A stretch of 64,000 bases of DNA from CAWATZ01 sp963784995 (GTDB taxonomy: Bacteria > Planctomycetota > Planctomycetia > Gemmatales > Gemmataceae): positions 434,001-498,000 of the forward strand of contig CAWATZ010000007.1 in NCBI GenBank assembly GCA_963784995.1, read 5' to 3'. Position 1 is the first letter of the stretch. Each line of letters opens with the position of its first letter. The notes beneath the pieces were generated by a model. The model was not told where the DNA came from. It worked only from the letters and a program-made list of their open reading frames with translations, and did not search any database. A program made the translations under genes and the position numbers. This document shows positions 9,076-19,363 of the stretch, in pieces.

Positions 9076-10311
9076 ATGCTCTGGCTGCGTTCGCTTGTCG
9101 TCCTGTTCCTGCTCGCGCCACTGGCCCTGGCCGGCGACTGGCCGCAGTGGCTGGGCCCCAACCGCGATGGCTCCACGACCGAGAAGGTGGCCGTGTGGAA
9201 GGAGGCCCCCAAGGTCGTCTGGAAGCAGCCGGTCGGCGAGGGCAACAGCTCGCCCGTGATCGCCAGCGGCCGGGTGTTCGTCCACAGCAAGATCAAGGAC
9301 AAGACCGAGGAAGAGGTCGTCGCCTATGACGCCAGGACCGGCCAGGAACAGTGGCGCTACAGCTATGAGCGGGTGCCGTTCAAGAGCGCCTACGGCAATG
9401 GTCCCCGAGCCACCCCGGCGGTGGTCGATGGCAAGGTCTACGCCTTCGGCATCACCGGCGTGCTGACCTGCCTCGACGCCGCCAAGGGAACGAAGGTCTG
9501 GCAGGTGGATACCCTGACGAAGTTCAAGGGCAAGAACCTGTTCTTCGGCCTGGCCAGTTCGCCGCTGGTTGAGCAGGGTCGCGTCCTGGTAGACGTCGGA
9601 GCCAAGGGAGCGTCCATTGTGGCCCTGGATGGCAAGACCGGTGAGGCCGCCTGGAAAAGCCTCGATGACGGGGCCAGCTATTCGTCGCCGATCGCCTTCG
9701 GCGACGGCAAGCAACGGCAGGTGGTGTTCCTGACCGCGGCTGGCCTGGTGTCCCTGGAGGCCGCGTCCGGCGAGCTGGTCTGGCGGTTCCCGCTCCGGGA
9801 CCGACTGTTCGAGAGTTCGACCACTCCCGTCAAGGTGGGCAATCGCATTGTGGCCAGTTCGATCACCTACGGCAGCGCCTGCCTCAAACTGGAGACAAAA
9901 GACGGCAAACCGGCTTTCCAGGAGGTCTGGAAGAACCCCGAGCTGACCTGTTACTTCTCGACTCCGGTGCCGATCGGCTCCGAACACCTGTACCTGGTGA
10001 CCGGCATGCTCCCCCTGGGAGGGAGGCCGGAGGCCACCTTGCATTGCGTTGACCTGGCCAGCGGCAAAAGCCTGTGGAAGAAACCGAAGGTCGGCGAGTA
10101 TCACGCCGCCCTGCTGCGCACCGGAGATGGTAAACTGCTGATGCACCAGGACAACGGCGAACTGGTGCTGCTCGATCCGAACCCGAAAGAGTACAAGGAA
10201 CTGTGCCGGGCCAAGGTGTGCGGCCACACCTGGGCCCACCCAGCACTGGCCAATGGCTTGCTCTACGTTCGTGACAACAAGGAGCTGATCTGCTTGCGGC
10301 TGAGCAAGTGA
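9076..10311 (+). CDS. PQQ-type beta-propeller exported protein
   Basis: This is a 411-residue protein with signal peptide MLWLRSLVVLFLLAPLALA. DWPQWLGPNRDG follows, the signature start of planctomycete PQQ/BamB-like eight-bladed propellers, then repeated blades such as VVAYDARTGQEQWRYS, LTCLDAAKGTKVWQVD and LVSLEAASGELVWRFP. Members bind PQQ or act as scaffolds in the periplasm; no enzyme motif is visible. I chose 9076 because AGGAG lies 8 bases upstream and it gives a clean signal peptide; ATG 9058 in the same frame is possible. It is a distant paralogue of the propeller at 23.8 kb. Confidence 0.88.
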   Translation: MLWLRSLVVLFLLAPLALAGDWPQWLGPNRDGSTTEKVAVWKEAPKVVWKQPVGEGNSSPVIASGRVFVHSKIKDKTEEEVVAYDARTGQEQWRYSYERVPFKSAYGNGPRATPAVVDGKVYAFGITGVLTCLDAAKGTKVWQVDTLTKFKGKNLFFGLASSPLVEQGRVLVDVGAKGASIVALDGKTGEAAWKSLDDGASYSSPIAFGDGKQRQVVFLTAAGLVSLEAASGELVWRFPLRDRLFESSTTPVKVGNRIVASSITYGSACLKLETKDGKPAFQEVWKNPELTCYFSTPVPIGSEHLYLVTGMLPLGGRPEATLHCVDLASGKSLWKKPKVGEYHAALLRTGDGKLLMHQDNGELVLLDPNPKEYKELCRAKVCGHTWAHPALANGLLYVRDNKELICLRLSK

Positions 10312-10327
10312 ACCCGCTTGACAGCAC

Positions 10328-10440
10328 TTGGTTAGCCGCGACGCGGAGCCGCGAGGAACGAGCGGCGCAGCGGAGCGCGTGGGGTGGCCGCAAACGCGCG
10401 CCGCTGCGCCGCTGCGCGGCTTCGCGTCGCGGCTAACCAA
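10328..10440. repeat. 113-base imperfect palindrome
   Basis: Outer arms 10328-10353 and 10415-10440 match over 26 bases with one mismatch. An inner pair, 10362-10373 with 10401-10412, matches over 12 bases exactly. The element fills most of the gap between the PQQ propeller and the PSCyt1-DUF1549 gene. It would fold into a long branched hairpin and may end transcription from the propeller gene. It looks like a mobile palindromic repeat; no other copy is in the window. Confidence 0.85.
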
Positions 10441-10468
10441 GATTCTTCCCCCCGGGAACGATCCTTCC

Positions 10469-12988
10469 ATGAACCGACCTCTTCTGCTGTTGCTTGGCCT
10501 GGCGAGCCTGCTTTCCCTGGGCCGTCCTGCCGTGGGCGCTGAACCGGCGTCCTCGACGCCTTTGATCGACTTCACCCGCGACATTCGGCCAATCCTGGCC
10601 AGCAAGTGCTTCACCTGCCACGGTCCCGACGACAAGACCCGCAAGGCGGGGCTGCGCCTGGACGTCCGCACGGGAGCGCTCAAACCGGGACGGAGTGGTC
10701 CGCATGCCCTGGTGCCCGGCAAACCCGACCAGAGCGAGCTGTTTCTGCGCATCACCAGCGCGGAGGACAGCGAACGGATGCCGCCCCTCAAGAGCGGCAA
10801 GGTCCTGTCCGAGAAGGAGGTCGCGCTCCTCCGACGCTGGATCGAGCAGGGCGCTGCCTATTCCCAGCACTGGGCTTTCGTCAAGCCAGCCCGCCCGGCC
10901 GTGCCCCTGGTCCATGACAGGAGCTGGCCGATCAATCCCGTTGACAACTTCATCCTCGCCCGGCTGGATCGGGAACGGCTCCGACCCACGCCACCGGCCG
11001 ACCGTTACGCCCTGATCCGCCGGCTGTCGCTCGATCTGACGGGCCTGCCGCCAACCATCGCGGAAACAGAGCGGTTCGTTCAGGACAAAAGCCCGGACGC
11101 ATACGAAAAGCTGGTGGATCACTTGCTGGCGTCGCCGCACTTCGGCGAGCGCTGGGCTCAGGTCTGGCTCGACCTGGCCCGCTACGCCGACTCGCAGGGC
11201 TACGCCAACGATCCAGATCGGACCATCTGGCGCTGGCGTGACTGGGTCATCCAGGCGTTCAACGACAACGTGCCCTTTGACCGCTTCACTATCGAGCAAC
11301 TGGCCGGCGACCTGCTTCCCAATCCGACCACCAGCCAGCTGATCGCGACCGGCTTCCATCGCAACACGCTGACCAACACCGAGGGCGGCACCAATCCCGA
11401 GGAGTTCCGCTCGGCGGCGATTGTCGATCGGGTCAACACCACTTTCCAGGTGTGGATGGGCCTGACGATGGCCTGCGCTCAGTGCCACAACCACAAATAC
11501 GATCCCATCTCCCAGAAGGAGTATTTCCAGGTTTACAGCATCCTCAACAGCACCGAGGACAGCAACAGCGGCAACGATGCCCCGTTTGTCACCGTTGCCC
11601 AGACCGGCAAGGAGAAGGAATTCGAGACGGTCAACACCCAGCTGATGGTGATGCGCAAGAAGCTCGAAGAGGAGACACGCGCGGTCAATGCCCGCCAGGC
11701 CGAGTGGGAAAAGAGCGTCGATCGGGCGAAGCTCCCGAAGGAGATCGCGGACATCCTGAATCAGCCGGCCGGCAAGCGCGACAAGAAACTGCTGCCGAAG
11801 CTCCAGGCGTATCACCGCTCCCTGTCGCCGGCGTGGAACAAGCTGGACGCGGAGGTGAAACGGCTGACGGCGGAGTTCCAGAAGGTGGGCACAACCACGC
11901 CGATCTTGCGCGAGCTGGCCAAACCCCGGACAACGCACGTCCAGATCCGCGGCAACTTCCTCGCCAAGGGCGAGGAGGTCGGTCCCGCTCTGCCGGCCGC
12001 TTTCCTGCGTCCAGGCGAGCCGGGAGCGTCAGCGACCGGAGCGATCACCCGGCTGACCCTGGCACGCTTCCTGGTCAGTCCCGACAATCCGTTGACGGCC
12101 CGGGTCGCGGTCAACCGGCTCTGGGAAGAGATCTTCGGCATTGGCCTGGTGGAGACCAGCGAGGACTTCGGCTTCCAGGGCGAATTGCCCAGCCATCCCG
12201 AGCTGCTCGACTACCTGGCGACGGAGTACGTCCGCCTGGGCTGGGACACCAAGGCCCTGCTGCGGCTGCTGGTGACCTCGGCAACGTATCGGCAAGGGTC
12301 GCAGGTCTCCGACGAACTGGTCAAACGCGATCCATCCAATCGGCTGCTGGCCCGAGGTCCGCGTGTCCGGCTGTCGGCCGAGGCGGTGCGCGATCAGGCC
12401 CTGTTTGTCGGCGGCCTGCTCAGCCCGAAGCTGTACGGTCCGCCGGTGCAGCCGCCCCGGCCGAACTTCGGCCTGTCGGCCGCGTTCGGCAGCACCACCG
12501 ACTGGCAGGCCAGCACCGGCGAGGACCGCTACCGCCGGGCCCTGTACACGCGCTGGCGGCGCAACGCCCCGTATCCGTCCCTGACCACCTTCGACGCCCC
12601 GGAGCGGACCTTCTGCAACATCCGCCGGCTGCGGACCAACACGCCGTTGCAGGCCCTGGTCACGCTCAACGATCCGGTCTACGTCGAGGCGGCCCAGGCC
12701 CTGGCCCGCCGGGTGGTCCGGGAGGGCGGTGATTCAGTCAAAACCCGTGTGGTGCATGCCTTCCGGCTGGTGCTGACCCGGCCGCCGACCGAGCGCGAAC
12801 TGGCCCGGCTGACGGACCTGTTCCAGAAGGCACACTTGACGTACGAGAAGGATCCGGCCAGGGCAGCGGCGATGGCGACGAAGCCGCTCGGGCCGGCTCC
12901 GAAGGATATGAACGTGGTGGACCTGGCGGCCTGGACGGTCGTCGGCAACGTGTTGCTCAACCTTGACGAGACTCTTGCCAGGCGGTGA
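10469..12988 (+). CDS. PSCyt1-DUF1549-DUF1553 protein
   Basis: This is an 839-residue exported protein. It has signal peptide MNRPLLLLLGLASLLSLGRPAVGA, then a PSCyt1 haem domain with CFTCH at residues 47-51, DUF1549 (VDNFILARLDRERLRPTPPADRYALIRRLSLDLTGLPP onward, near 155-370) and DUF1553 (LTRFLVSPDNPLTARVAVNRLWEEIFG-like region onward, near 530-790). A short coiled coil lies between the two DUFs. The start is the ATG just ahead of the signal peptide; its ribosome site (GGGAA) is weak. DUF1549/DUF1553 proteins pair with DUF1501 genes, as here, and are thought to take part in periplasmic breakdown of complex substrates. Residues near 515-525 (GEPGASATGA) come from an inserted repeat. Confidence 0.92.
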   Translation: MNRPLLLLLGLASLLSLGRPAVGAEPASSTPLIDFTRDIRPILASKCFTCHGPDDKTRKAGLRLDVRTGALKPGRSGPHALVPGKPDQSELFLRITSAEDSERMPPLKSGKVLSEKEVALLRRWIEQGAAYSQHWAFVKPARPAVPLVHDRSWPINPVDNFILARLDRERLRPTPPADRYALIRRLSLDLTGLPPTIAETERFVQDKSPDAYEKLVDHLLASPHFGERWAQVWLDLARYADSQGYANDPDRTIWRWRDWVIQAFNDNVPFDRFTIEQLAGDLLPNPTTSQLIATGFHRNTLTNTEGGTNPEEFRSAAIVDRVNTTFQVWMGLTMACAQCHNHKYDPISQKEYFQVYSILNSTEDSNSGNDAPFVTVAQTGKEKEFETVNTQLMVMRKKLEEETRAVNARQAEWEKSVDRAKLPKEIADILNQPAGKRDKKLLPKLQAYHRSLSPAWNKLDAEVKRLTAEFQKVGTTTPILRELAKPRTTHVQIRGNFLAKGEEVGPALPAAFLRPGEPGASATGAITRLTLARFLVSPDNPLTARVAVNRLWEEIFGIGLVETSEDFGFQGELPSHPELLDYLATEYVRLGWDTKALLRLLVTSATYRQGSQVSDELVKRDPSNRLLARGPRVRLSAEAVRDQALFVGGLLSPKLYGPPVQPPRPNFGLSAAFGSTTDWQASTGEDRYRRALYTRWRRNAPYPSLTTFDAPERTFCNIRRLRTNTPLQALVTLNDPVYVEAAQALARRVVREGGDSVKTRVVHAFRLVLTRPPTERELARLTDLFQKAHLTYEKDPARAAAMATKPLGPAPKDMNVVDLAAWTVVGNVLLNLDETLARR
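12014..12041. repeat. 28-base repeat half-element inside a coding region
   Basis: This 28-base stretch is identical to the left arm of the palindrome at 25045-25072 and differs by one base from 13096-13123. Only one arm is present here, and it is read in frame as part of the DUF1549/DUF1553 protein, in a linker just before the conserved DUF1553 start. Confidence 0.9.
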
Positions 12989-12993
12989 TTACC

Positions 12994-14469
12994 ATGAAGA
13001 CGAACACTCTGCCGTCGCTCGCTCAGCAGACGCGCCGGCACTTTCTGCAAAACTGTTCCCTGGGCCTGGGCGGCCTGGCCCTGTCGGGGTTGCTGGGCGA
13101 GCCGGGAGCGCCAGCGACCGGAGCCCATTCTCCGGTCGCTGACGCTCCCGGCTCGCCGCTGGCCCCGCGGCAACCGCACTTCCCGGCCAAGGCGAAGAAC
13201 GTCATCTACCTGCATCTGTCGGGCGCTCCGCCGCACCTGGACATGTACGATTACAAGCCGGAGCTGGTCAAGCGGACGGACCAGCCCTGCCCCGACTCGC
13301 TCCTGAAGGGCAAGCGCTTCGCGTTCACCTCGGGCGTGCCAAAGCTGCTGGGCACGCCGCAGAAGTTTCGCCAGCGCGGCAAGAGCGGTGCGTGGGTCTC
13401 CGACGTGCTGCCCGGCATCGCCGGCATCGCCGACGAACTGTGCTTCCTCAAGTCGCTGTGGACCGAGCAGTTCAACCACGCCCCCGCCGAGCTGCTGCTC
13501 TACACCGGATCATCCCGCCAGGGCCGGCCGTCGCTGGGTTCCTGGGTGACGTACGGCCTGGGCTCGGAGAGCAAGGACCTGCCGGGCTTCATCGTGCTGG
13601 TCTCGGGCGGCGTGCTGCCCAGCGGCGGCAAGAGCATCTGGGGCAGCGGCTTCCTGCCGTCGGTCTTCCAGGGCGTGCAGTGCCGCTCCGGCGGCGACCC
13701 GGTGCTGTACGTCAGCAACCCCGAGGGGATGGACCGCGACCTGCGCCGGCTGAGCCTGGACGCTCTCCGCGACCTGAACGAGCTGCAAGGCAAGGAGCTG
13801 AACCATCCCGAGACGGCGACGCGCATCGCCCAGTACGAGATGGCCTTCCGGATGCAGATTGCCGTGCCGGAGGTGATGGACCTCTCGAAGGAGACGAAGC
13901 CGACGCTGGACGCTTACGGGGCCAAGCCGGGTGCCAGCAGCTTCGCCAACAACTGCCTGCTGGCCCGGCGGCTGGTCGAGAAGGGAGTGCGTTACGTCCA
14001 GCTGTTCGACTGGGGCTGGGACTTCCACGGCACCGGTCCGGGCGAGGACATCAAGACCGGTCTGCCCAAGCGCTGCGAGCGCATGGATCAGCCAGTGACG
14101 GCCCTGATCAAGGACCTGAAGGCGCGCGGTCTGCTGGACGAGACGCTGGTGATCTGCGGCGGCGAGTTTGGCCGGACGCCGTTCCGCGAGGGCCGGACCG
14201 CCGCCAGCGCGAACCTGGGCCGCGACCACCATCCGCACTGTTACACGCTGTTCCTGGCCGGCGGCGGCATCAAGCCGGGCGTGTCCTACGGCGGCTCCGA
14301 CGAGCTGGGCTTCCATGCAGTGGACCGGCCGATGCACGTTCACGACCTGCAGGCGACGATCCTGCATTTGCTGGGCTTCAACCACGAACGGCTGACGTTC
14401 AAGTTCCAGGGCCGCGACTTCCGACTGACCGACGTGCATGGCCAGGTGGTTAGGGACATCCTCGGCTAG
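12994..14469 (+). CDS. DUF1501 domain exported protein
   Basis: This is a 491-residue protein with a twin-arginine-type signal, RRHFLQNCSLGLGGLALSGLL. Then comes the DUF1501 body: VIYLHLSGAPPHLDMYDYKPEL, RSGGDPVLYVSNPEGMD, RYVQLFDWGWDFHGTG, LVICGGEFGRTPF, and HDLQATILHLLGFNHERLTF near the end. DUF1501 is a sulfatase/alkaline-phosphatase-like fold; its partner is the preceding DUF1549/DUF1553 gene. ATG 12994 has AGGCGG upstream. A GTG at 12985 overlaps the previous stop (GTGA), so the two genes are certainly in one transcript. Residues 35-55 are encoded by a palindromic repeat inserted right after the signal peptide. Confidence 0.92.
   Translation: MKTNTLPSLAQQTRRHFLQNCSLGLGGLALSGLLGEPGAPATGAHSPVADAPGSPLAPRQPHFPAKAKNVIYLHLSGAPPHLDMYDYKPELVKRTDQPCPDSLLKGKRFAFTSGVPKLLGTPQKFRQRGKSGAWVSDVLPGIAGIADELCFLKSLWTEQFNHAPAELLLYTGSSRQGRPSLGSWVTYGLGSESKDLPGFIVLVSGGVLPSGGKSIWGSGFLPSVFQGVQCRSGGDPVLYVSNPEGMDRDLRRLSLDALRDLNELQGKELNHPETATRIAQYEMAFRMQIAVPEVMDLSKETKPTLDAYGAKPGASSFANNCLLARRLVEKGVRYVQLFDWGWDFHGTGPGEDIKTGLPKRCERMDQPVTALIKDLKARGLLDETLVICGGEFGRTPFREGRTAASANLGRDHHPHCYTLFLAGGGIKPGVSYGGSDELGFHAVDRPMHVHDLQATILHLLGFNHERLTFKFQGRDFRLTDVHGQVVRDILG
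13096..13157. repeat. Palindromic repeat (28-base arms) inside DUF1501 gene
   Basis: Arms 13096-13123 and 13130-13157 pair with one mismatch around a 6-base loop. The arms belong to the same family as 12014-12041 and 25045-25106. The whole element is translated without a stop, giving GEPGAPATG on one arm and PVADAPGSP on the other, so it adds about 20 residues just after the signal peptide. Confidence 0.92.
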
Positions 14470-14721
14470 CTGCCCGCCAGGTCTGCCTGCCACGGGTGAG
14501 GGAGTGCCGGACGAGACGGAAACTGTCGGTGCTGGTTCAGATGCTGCCAGGAAGGGGCGTCTTCTTGCCTGCCTGCCAGTGGCAAGGTGGTTCGGGAAAG
14601 GCTGGCCCAGTCCTCTGTCTGGAGAATCGATCATGAACGGCGAGACCAAAGGCGCTGACCAGTGCACGTAAGACTATTCGCTCAGAGCAGGGAAAACGTC
14701 CTCGAATGCCAGGGAGAAAGG

Positions 14722-16127
14722 ATGACAGACCACGCCAGGTTGTTAGCCGAAATCATCGCCGATCCAGATGATGACGGGGCGCGCCTGGCGTTCACCGACC
14801 TATTGGAGGAGCAGGCAGAAGGTTCGCCAGCAGTGCGACAAGCAGCGCTGGACCGCGCTGCATTCATCCGTCTGCAAATTCGGCTCGCTACAATCCAGGC
14901 GACGGATCCGGAGCCTCTTTCCCTCCAGAGAAACGGACACAGACTCGTAACATCCACCCCTTGGGGGCAGATGTCTTTCGCATATCAGTCCTACTTCACT
15001 GCTGAACGCCTCCGGTTGCTCCGCAAGGAAGCAAGGTTGCTGTGCCGGTACGCACCCACCTGGGAGGAGGGGTTACCGTCGTGGTCGCGTCAAGTCTACC
15101 AAATGCCCTGGAGTCGGTTTCGCCGGGGTTTCGTTAGCACGGCAGGCGTGGACATGAAACGGCTGCTTGAGTCCGACAACGAGCTATGGCGCCGCCACCC
15201 AATTGATGCCTTGGAACTTGAAGGGGTTCGTGGACGGGAGCGCAGAAAACTCCTGAAATTCCGCCCATTGGAGCAGGTCCGGGAGTTGGGGTTGCATCCG
15301 ATCAAGACGACCTTTGACCGGGAAACCGCTCATGCCCTGGCAGAGAGTCCGCACCTTCGTCATCTGCGGACTCTCCACCTGGGCTGGAGTCACTTTGACG
15401 ATCCGGCGGCCGCCGCCTTTGCGGTTTCATCCCACCTGAGACCTCGATTTCTGTCCCTCTCAGTCCAGCGAATGAGCGTCTCGGCCTTCAGCCAGATGAT
15501 GAACAGCCCTATTGCCTCCAAGCTCGTCCGCTTGATCGTCCACAAAACATCCGTCTATGAAGGGGCCGAGCGCTAACGATGGTCCCGACCCCGTGGGTGG
15601 CCGAAGCGCTCGCTGCTTCTCCTGTTATGACCCAATTGAACGCGTTGCTGCTTGATGGGGCGGAAATCGGCACTGCTGGCGTGCTGGCCATGACCTGTTC
15701 TCCGCATCAACCCCGCCTGACGCAACTGGGACTCTGTTATAACCGGATCGACGACGACGGGGCGGAAGCCTTGGCGGCATGGTCAGGAGTTCGAGGGGTA
15801 AAGTACCTTGGCCTCGCCGGGAACGATTTCGGTGCTCGAGGGGTGGAAGCACTCGTCGCATCGCCGTGCCTCCAACCCCAGCACTTTCACCTGTTCGGCG
15901 TCCCGATTGGCGACGAGGGCACTTTGGCACTTTCTCGCTGGCCCGGTTTGATGCGCGTCCGCTCCCTCGACCTGAGCTATTGTGGGATCGGCACAGCTGG
16001 AGTAACGGCGATTCTGGAGTCGCCGTATCTCGCCCGAATCCGGTATCTCGTTTTGAGTGGCAATGAGGCGGCTTGGCAGAAACAGGGGGAGTTGCGAAAG
16101 CAGTTCGGAGAGCGAGTGATGCCGTGA
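14722..16127 (+). CDS. TIGR02996 leucine-rich-repeat protein, frameshifted
   Basis: The N-terminus ARLLAEIIADPDDDGARLAFTDLLEE is the TIGR02996 repeat-companion domain, which is expanded in Gemmata-type planctomycetes and usually precedes leucine-rich repeats. RNI-type repeats follow (HLRHLRTLHLGWSHFDD...). The frame closes at 15576 (EGAER stop), while another frame, open from 15561, continues the repeats to 16127: LTQLGLCYNRIDDDGAEALAA, VKYLGLAGNDFGARGVEAL, VRSLDLSYCGIGTAGVTAIL. One lost or gained base between 15561 and 15576 explains this. The start follows GGGAGAAAGG. It is a probable cytoplasmic binding protein with unknown target. If the frameshift is real the product is cut to 284 residues. 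Confidence 0.75.
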
Positions 16128-16229
16128 CAGGCGAGCAATCTGCACCAGTTTGTTGCCGCGCGGAAGGGCTAACGTCTGGAACTGTACAGCCCACTTCCAA
16201 AGTGAGACTTTGCGAAGCAACAGATTGCG

Positions 16230-16697
16230 TCAGGAAGTTGTTCCCGAATACGACCCATTGGTTTCCAGTTCCACGAACTGATTCTGGCCGAGGAACCGGG
16301 CATCGAAAAATTGCAGGCAACCGCAGATCCCAAGGATTGGGTATCGAAGTGGGGCCTGGGAAAAACCTATGATGGCGGGCCACTGACAGATTTCCTGGCC
16401 GTCGTTCAGCTCAAGGGTAACGTCGCCGAACCGCAATGAGTAGCCTTGGCCGCGCCAGCGGAGCCCATGTCCGCTGTCAGGCCGCAGAACTACGTCAATC
16501 AGTCCCGCGATGGCCAGAGGGAATACCGTATCGTCTGCGCCCGGGTCCACCAACGCACGCGGAAAGAAGCGACGCTTGCCGGTAGGTCCGATGATGGTCA
16601 CAGGGACGAGAGGTCGCCAGCGGACCGTCGCTGTGGCGGGCAAGGATGGCGGTGGTGAGTGACTGAGCGGTTCGTCCTGGTAAGGGAACCGCAGCAT
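16230..16697 (-). CDS. Retropepsin-like aspartic protease-fold protein (module copy 1)
   Basis: This is a 155-residue protein. The segment RALVDPGADDTVFPLAIAGLI near residue 48 matches the active-site loop of single-domain retropepsin-like proteases (usually ALVDTGAxxSVIP), but Thr is replaced by Pro: D51-P52-G53-A54-D55. A later PILGICGCLQFFDARF matches the second conserved region (usually ILGRDFLxxF). The start ATG overlaps the stop of the upstream gene (TGATG) and has GGAGG 7 bases upstream, so the two are translationally coupled. The same gene order recurs at 22.7-23.6 kb. Whether DPG is active is doubtful. No signal peptide is seen. Confidence 0.65.
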   Translation of the reverse strand: MLRFPYQDEPLSHSPPPSLPATATVRWRPLVPVTIIGPTGKRRFFPRALVDPGADDTVFPLAIAGLIDVVLRPDSGHGLRWRGQGYSLRFGDVTLELNDGQEICQWPAIIGFSQAPLRYPILGICGCLQFFDARFLGQNQFVELETNGSYSGTTS

Positions 16698-16930
16698 CAA
16701 GAAACCTCCGCTCCACCCAGGGAAAAATCATCCAGCTCGATTCGCTCCAGAGCCACTTCCTCCGGGTTCTCGTTGGCGGCTACGACAAGCCTGTCCAGCG
16801 TGGCAAGGTCTTCACTGCTGGCGATGATCCGGCGACCATCCGAGCTGAAGGCCACCCACTGCCCCTGATGCTTCGCCAATTCAGAAAGGGAGAATCGTGC
16901 CCGGTTTTCCCGGTATTCCTGGGGATTCAC
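16697..16930 (-). CDS. DUF5678-like small protein (module copy 1)
   Basis: This is a 77-residue protein containing HQGQWVAFSSDGRRIIASSEDLATLDRLV, which resembles DUF5678 (GKWVAxxxGKVVASGxDLxEL). The start is GTG 16930, with AGGAA 7 bases upstream and a sigma70-like promoter ahead. It is coupled to the aspartic-protease-like gene. DUF5678 proteins are small cytoplasmic proteins without known activity. The paralogue in copy 2 shares KPGQWVAFHGTRLIGFARTDLELY. Confidence 0.65.
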   Translation of the reverse strand: MNPQEYRENRARFSLSELAKHQGQWVAFSSDGRRIIASSEDLATLDRLVVAANENPEEVALERIELDDFSLGGAEVS

Positions 16931-16974
16931 AGCTTGTTCCTGGAAACGAGGAACGAAGAGAAACCCATTCCCTC

Positions 16975-17003
16975 AAATTAAGACGATCTTCGAATAATGT
17001 CAA
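16975..17003 (-). promoter_or_regulatory. Sigma70-like promoter for the DUF5678-like/protease-like pair
   Basis: On the minus strand TTGACA lies at 17003-16998 and TAATTT at 16980-16975, with a 17-base spacer. Expected transcription start is about 40 bases ahead of the GTG at 16930. The -35 box is a perfect consensus match; the -10 is a partial one. Confidence 0.5.
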
Positions 17004-17029
17004 GACCCAGGCAGAAAAAGGAGAACGCG

Positions 17030-17766
17030 ATGCTTGCGGATTGGACGCTTCTCCCCGTTCTGGGGATCATCTTCCTCGCCACGCTAATCCGCTCGGCCTT
17101 CGGCTTTGGCGAAGCTCTCATCGCGGTTCCCCTGCTCGCTCTCCTCATTCCGGTCAAGGTCGCCGTGCCGCTGGCTGGTCTGGTCTCCATCACCGTTGCC
17201 GTCCTTGTCGTTGCCCAGGACTGGCGGCACGTTCACCTGCGGAGCGCCGGCTGGCTGGTCCTCGCGACCTGTTTCGGCATTCCTTTGGGATTACTGCTGC
17301 TCACCAAGGCGCGGCGCAGGTCGTCAAGGCGACCCTGGCGTCGGTCATCATGGCGTTTTCGCTGTATTGCCTGCTCAGCCGAAGCCCCCTGGAACTCAAG
17401 GATGATCGGCTGGCGTGGTTATTCGGGTTCGCCGCTGGAATCCTGGGCGGTGCTTACGGGATGAATGGGCCGCCCCTCGTTGTCTACGGCACGTTTCGGC
17501 GCTGGTCGGCCGAACACTTCCGAGCCACCCTGCAGGGGTATTTCCTTCCAGCCAGCGTCCTCGGCATGGTTGGTTACTGGGTGGACAATCTCCTGGTCTG
17601 GGACGTGATCCGCTACTTCCTGCTGTCTTTGCCCGTCGCCCTGACGGCCATTGTGTTGGGGCGAATCCTCAATCGCCGCCTGAAAGGACGCGCCTTTCTG
17701 CTCGCGGTTCACGCCGGCCTTCTCTGCGTGGGGATTCTCTTGTTGCTCCAGTCATTGTGGCGATGA
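17030..17766 (+). CDS. TSUP/TauE-SafE family membrane permease, one frameshift
   Basis: The N-terminal part, LLPVLGIIFLATLIRSAFGFGEALIAVPLLALLIPVKVAVPLAGLVS, is the first conserved half of TSUP (sulfite exporter TauE/SafE) permeases. After GLLLLTKA near 17310 the frame is lost. Another frame gives AQVVKATLASVIMAFSLYCLLS and the second half, FGFAAGILGGAYGMNGPPLVVYG, then three more membrane segments. One indel in a GCG-rich stretch restores a protein of about 245 residues with about eight helices. The ATG follows AGGAG. TSUP proteins move sulfur-containing or carboxylate anions; the substrate cannot be told. It is divergent from the protease-like pair. Confidence 0.75.
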
Positions 17767-17848
17767 GCCGACACGTCTTGGCTTTCCGGCCGGTTTTGAG
17801 GACAATAGCAGACTGCGGCACTATCAGCGGATGTTGTGGGAATTGAAC

Positions 17849-19359
<1,511 letters not shown>

Positions 19360-19363
<4 letters not shown>

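Noticed and set aside
8308..10800. 830-codon open frame on the minus strand
   Set aside because: It lies antisense to the YkgJ, PQQ propeller and PSCyt1 genes, its translation matches no family, and GC-rich DNA gives long antisense frames.
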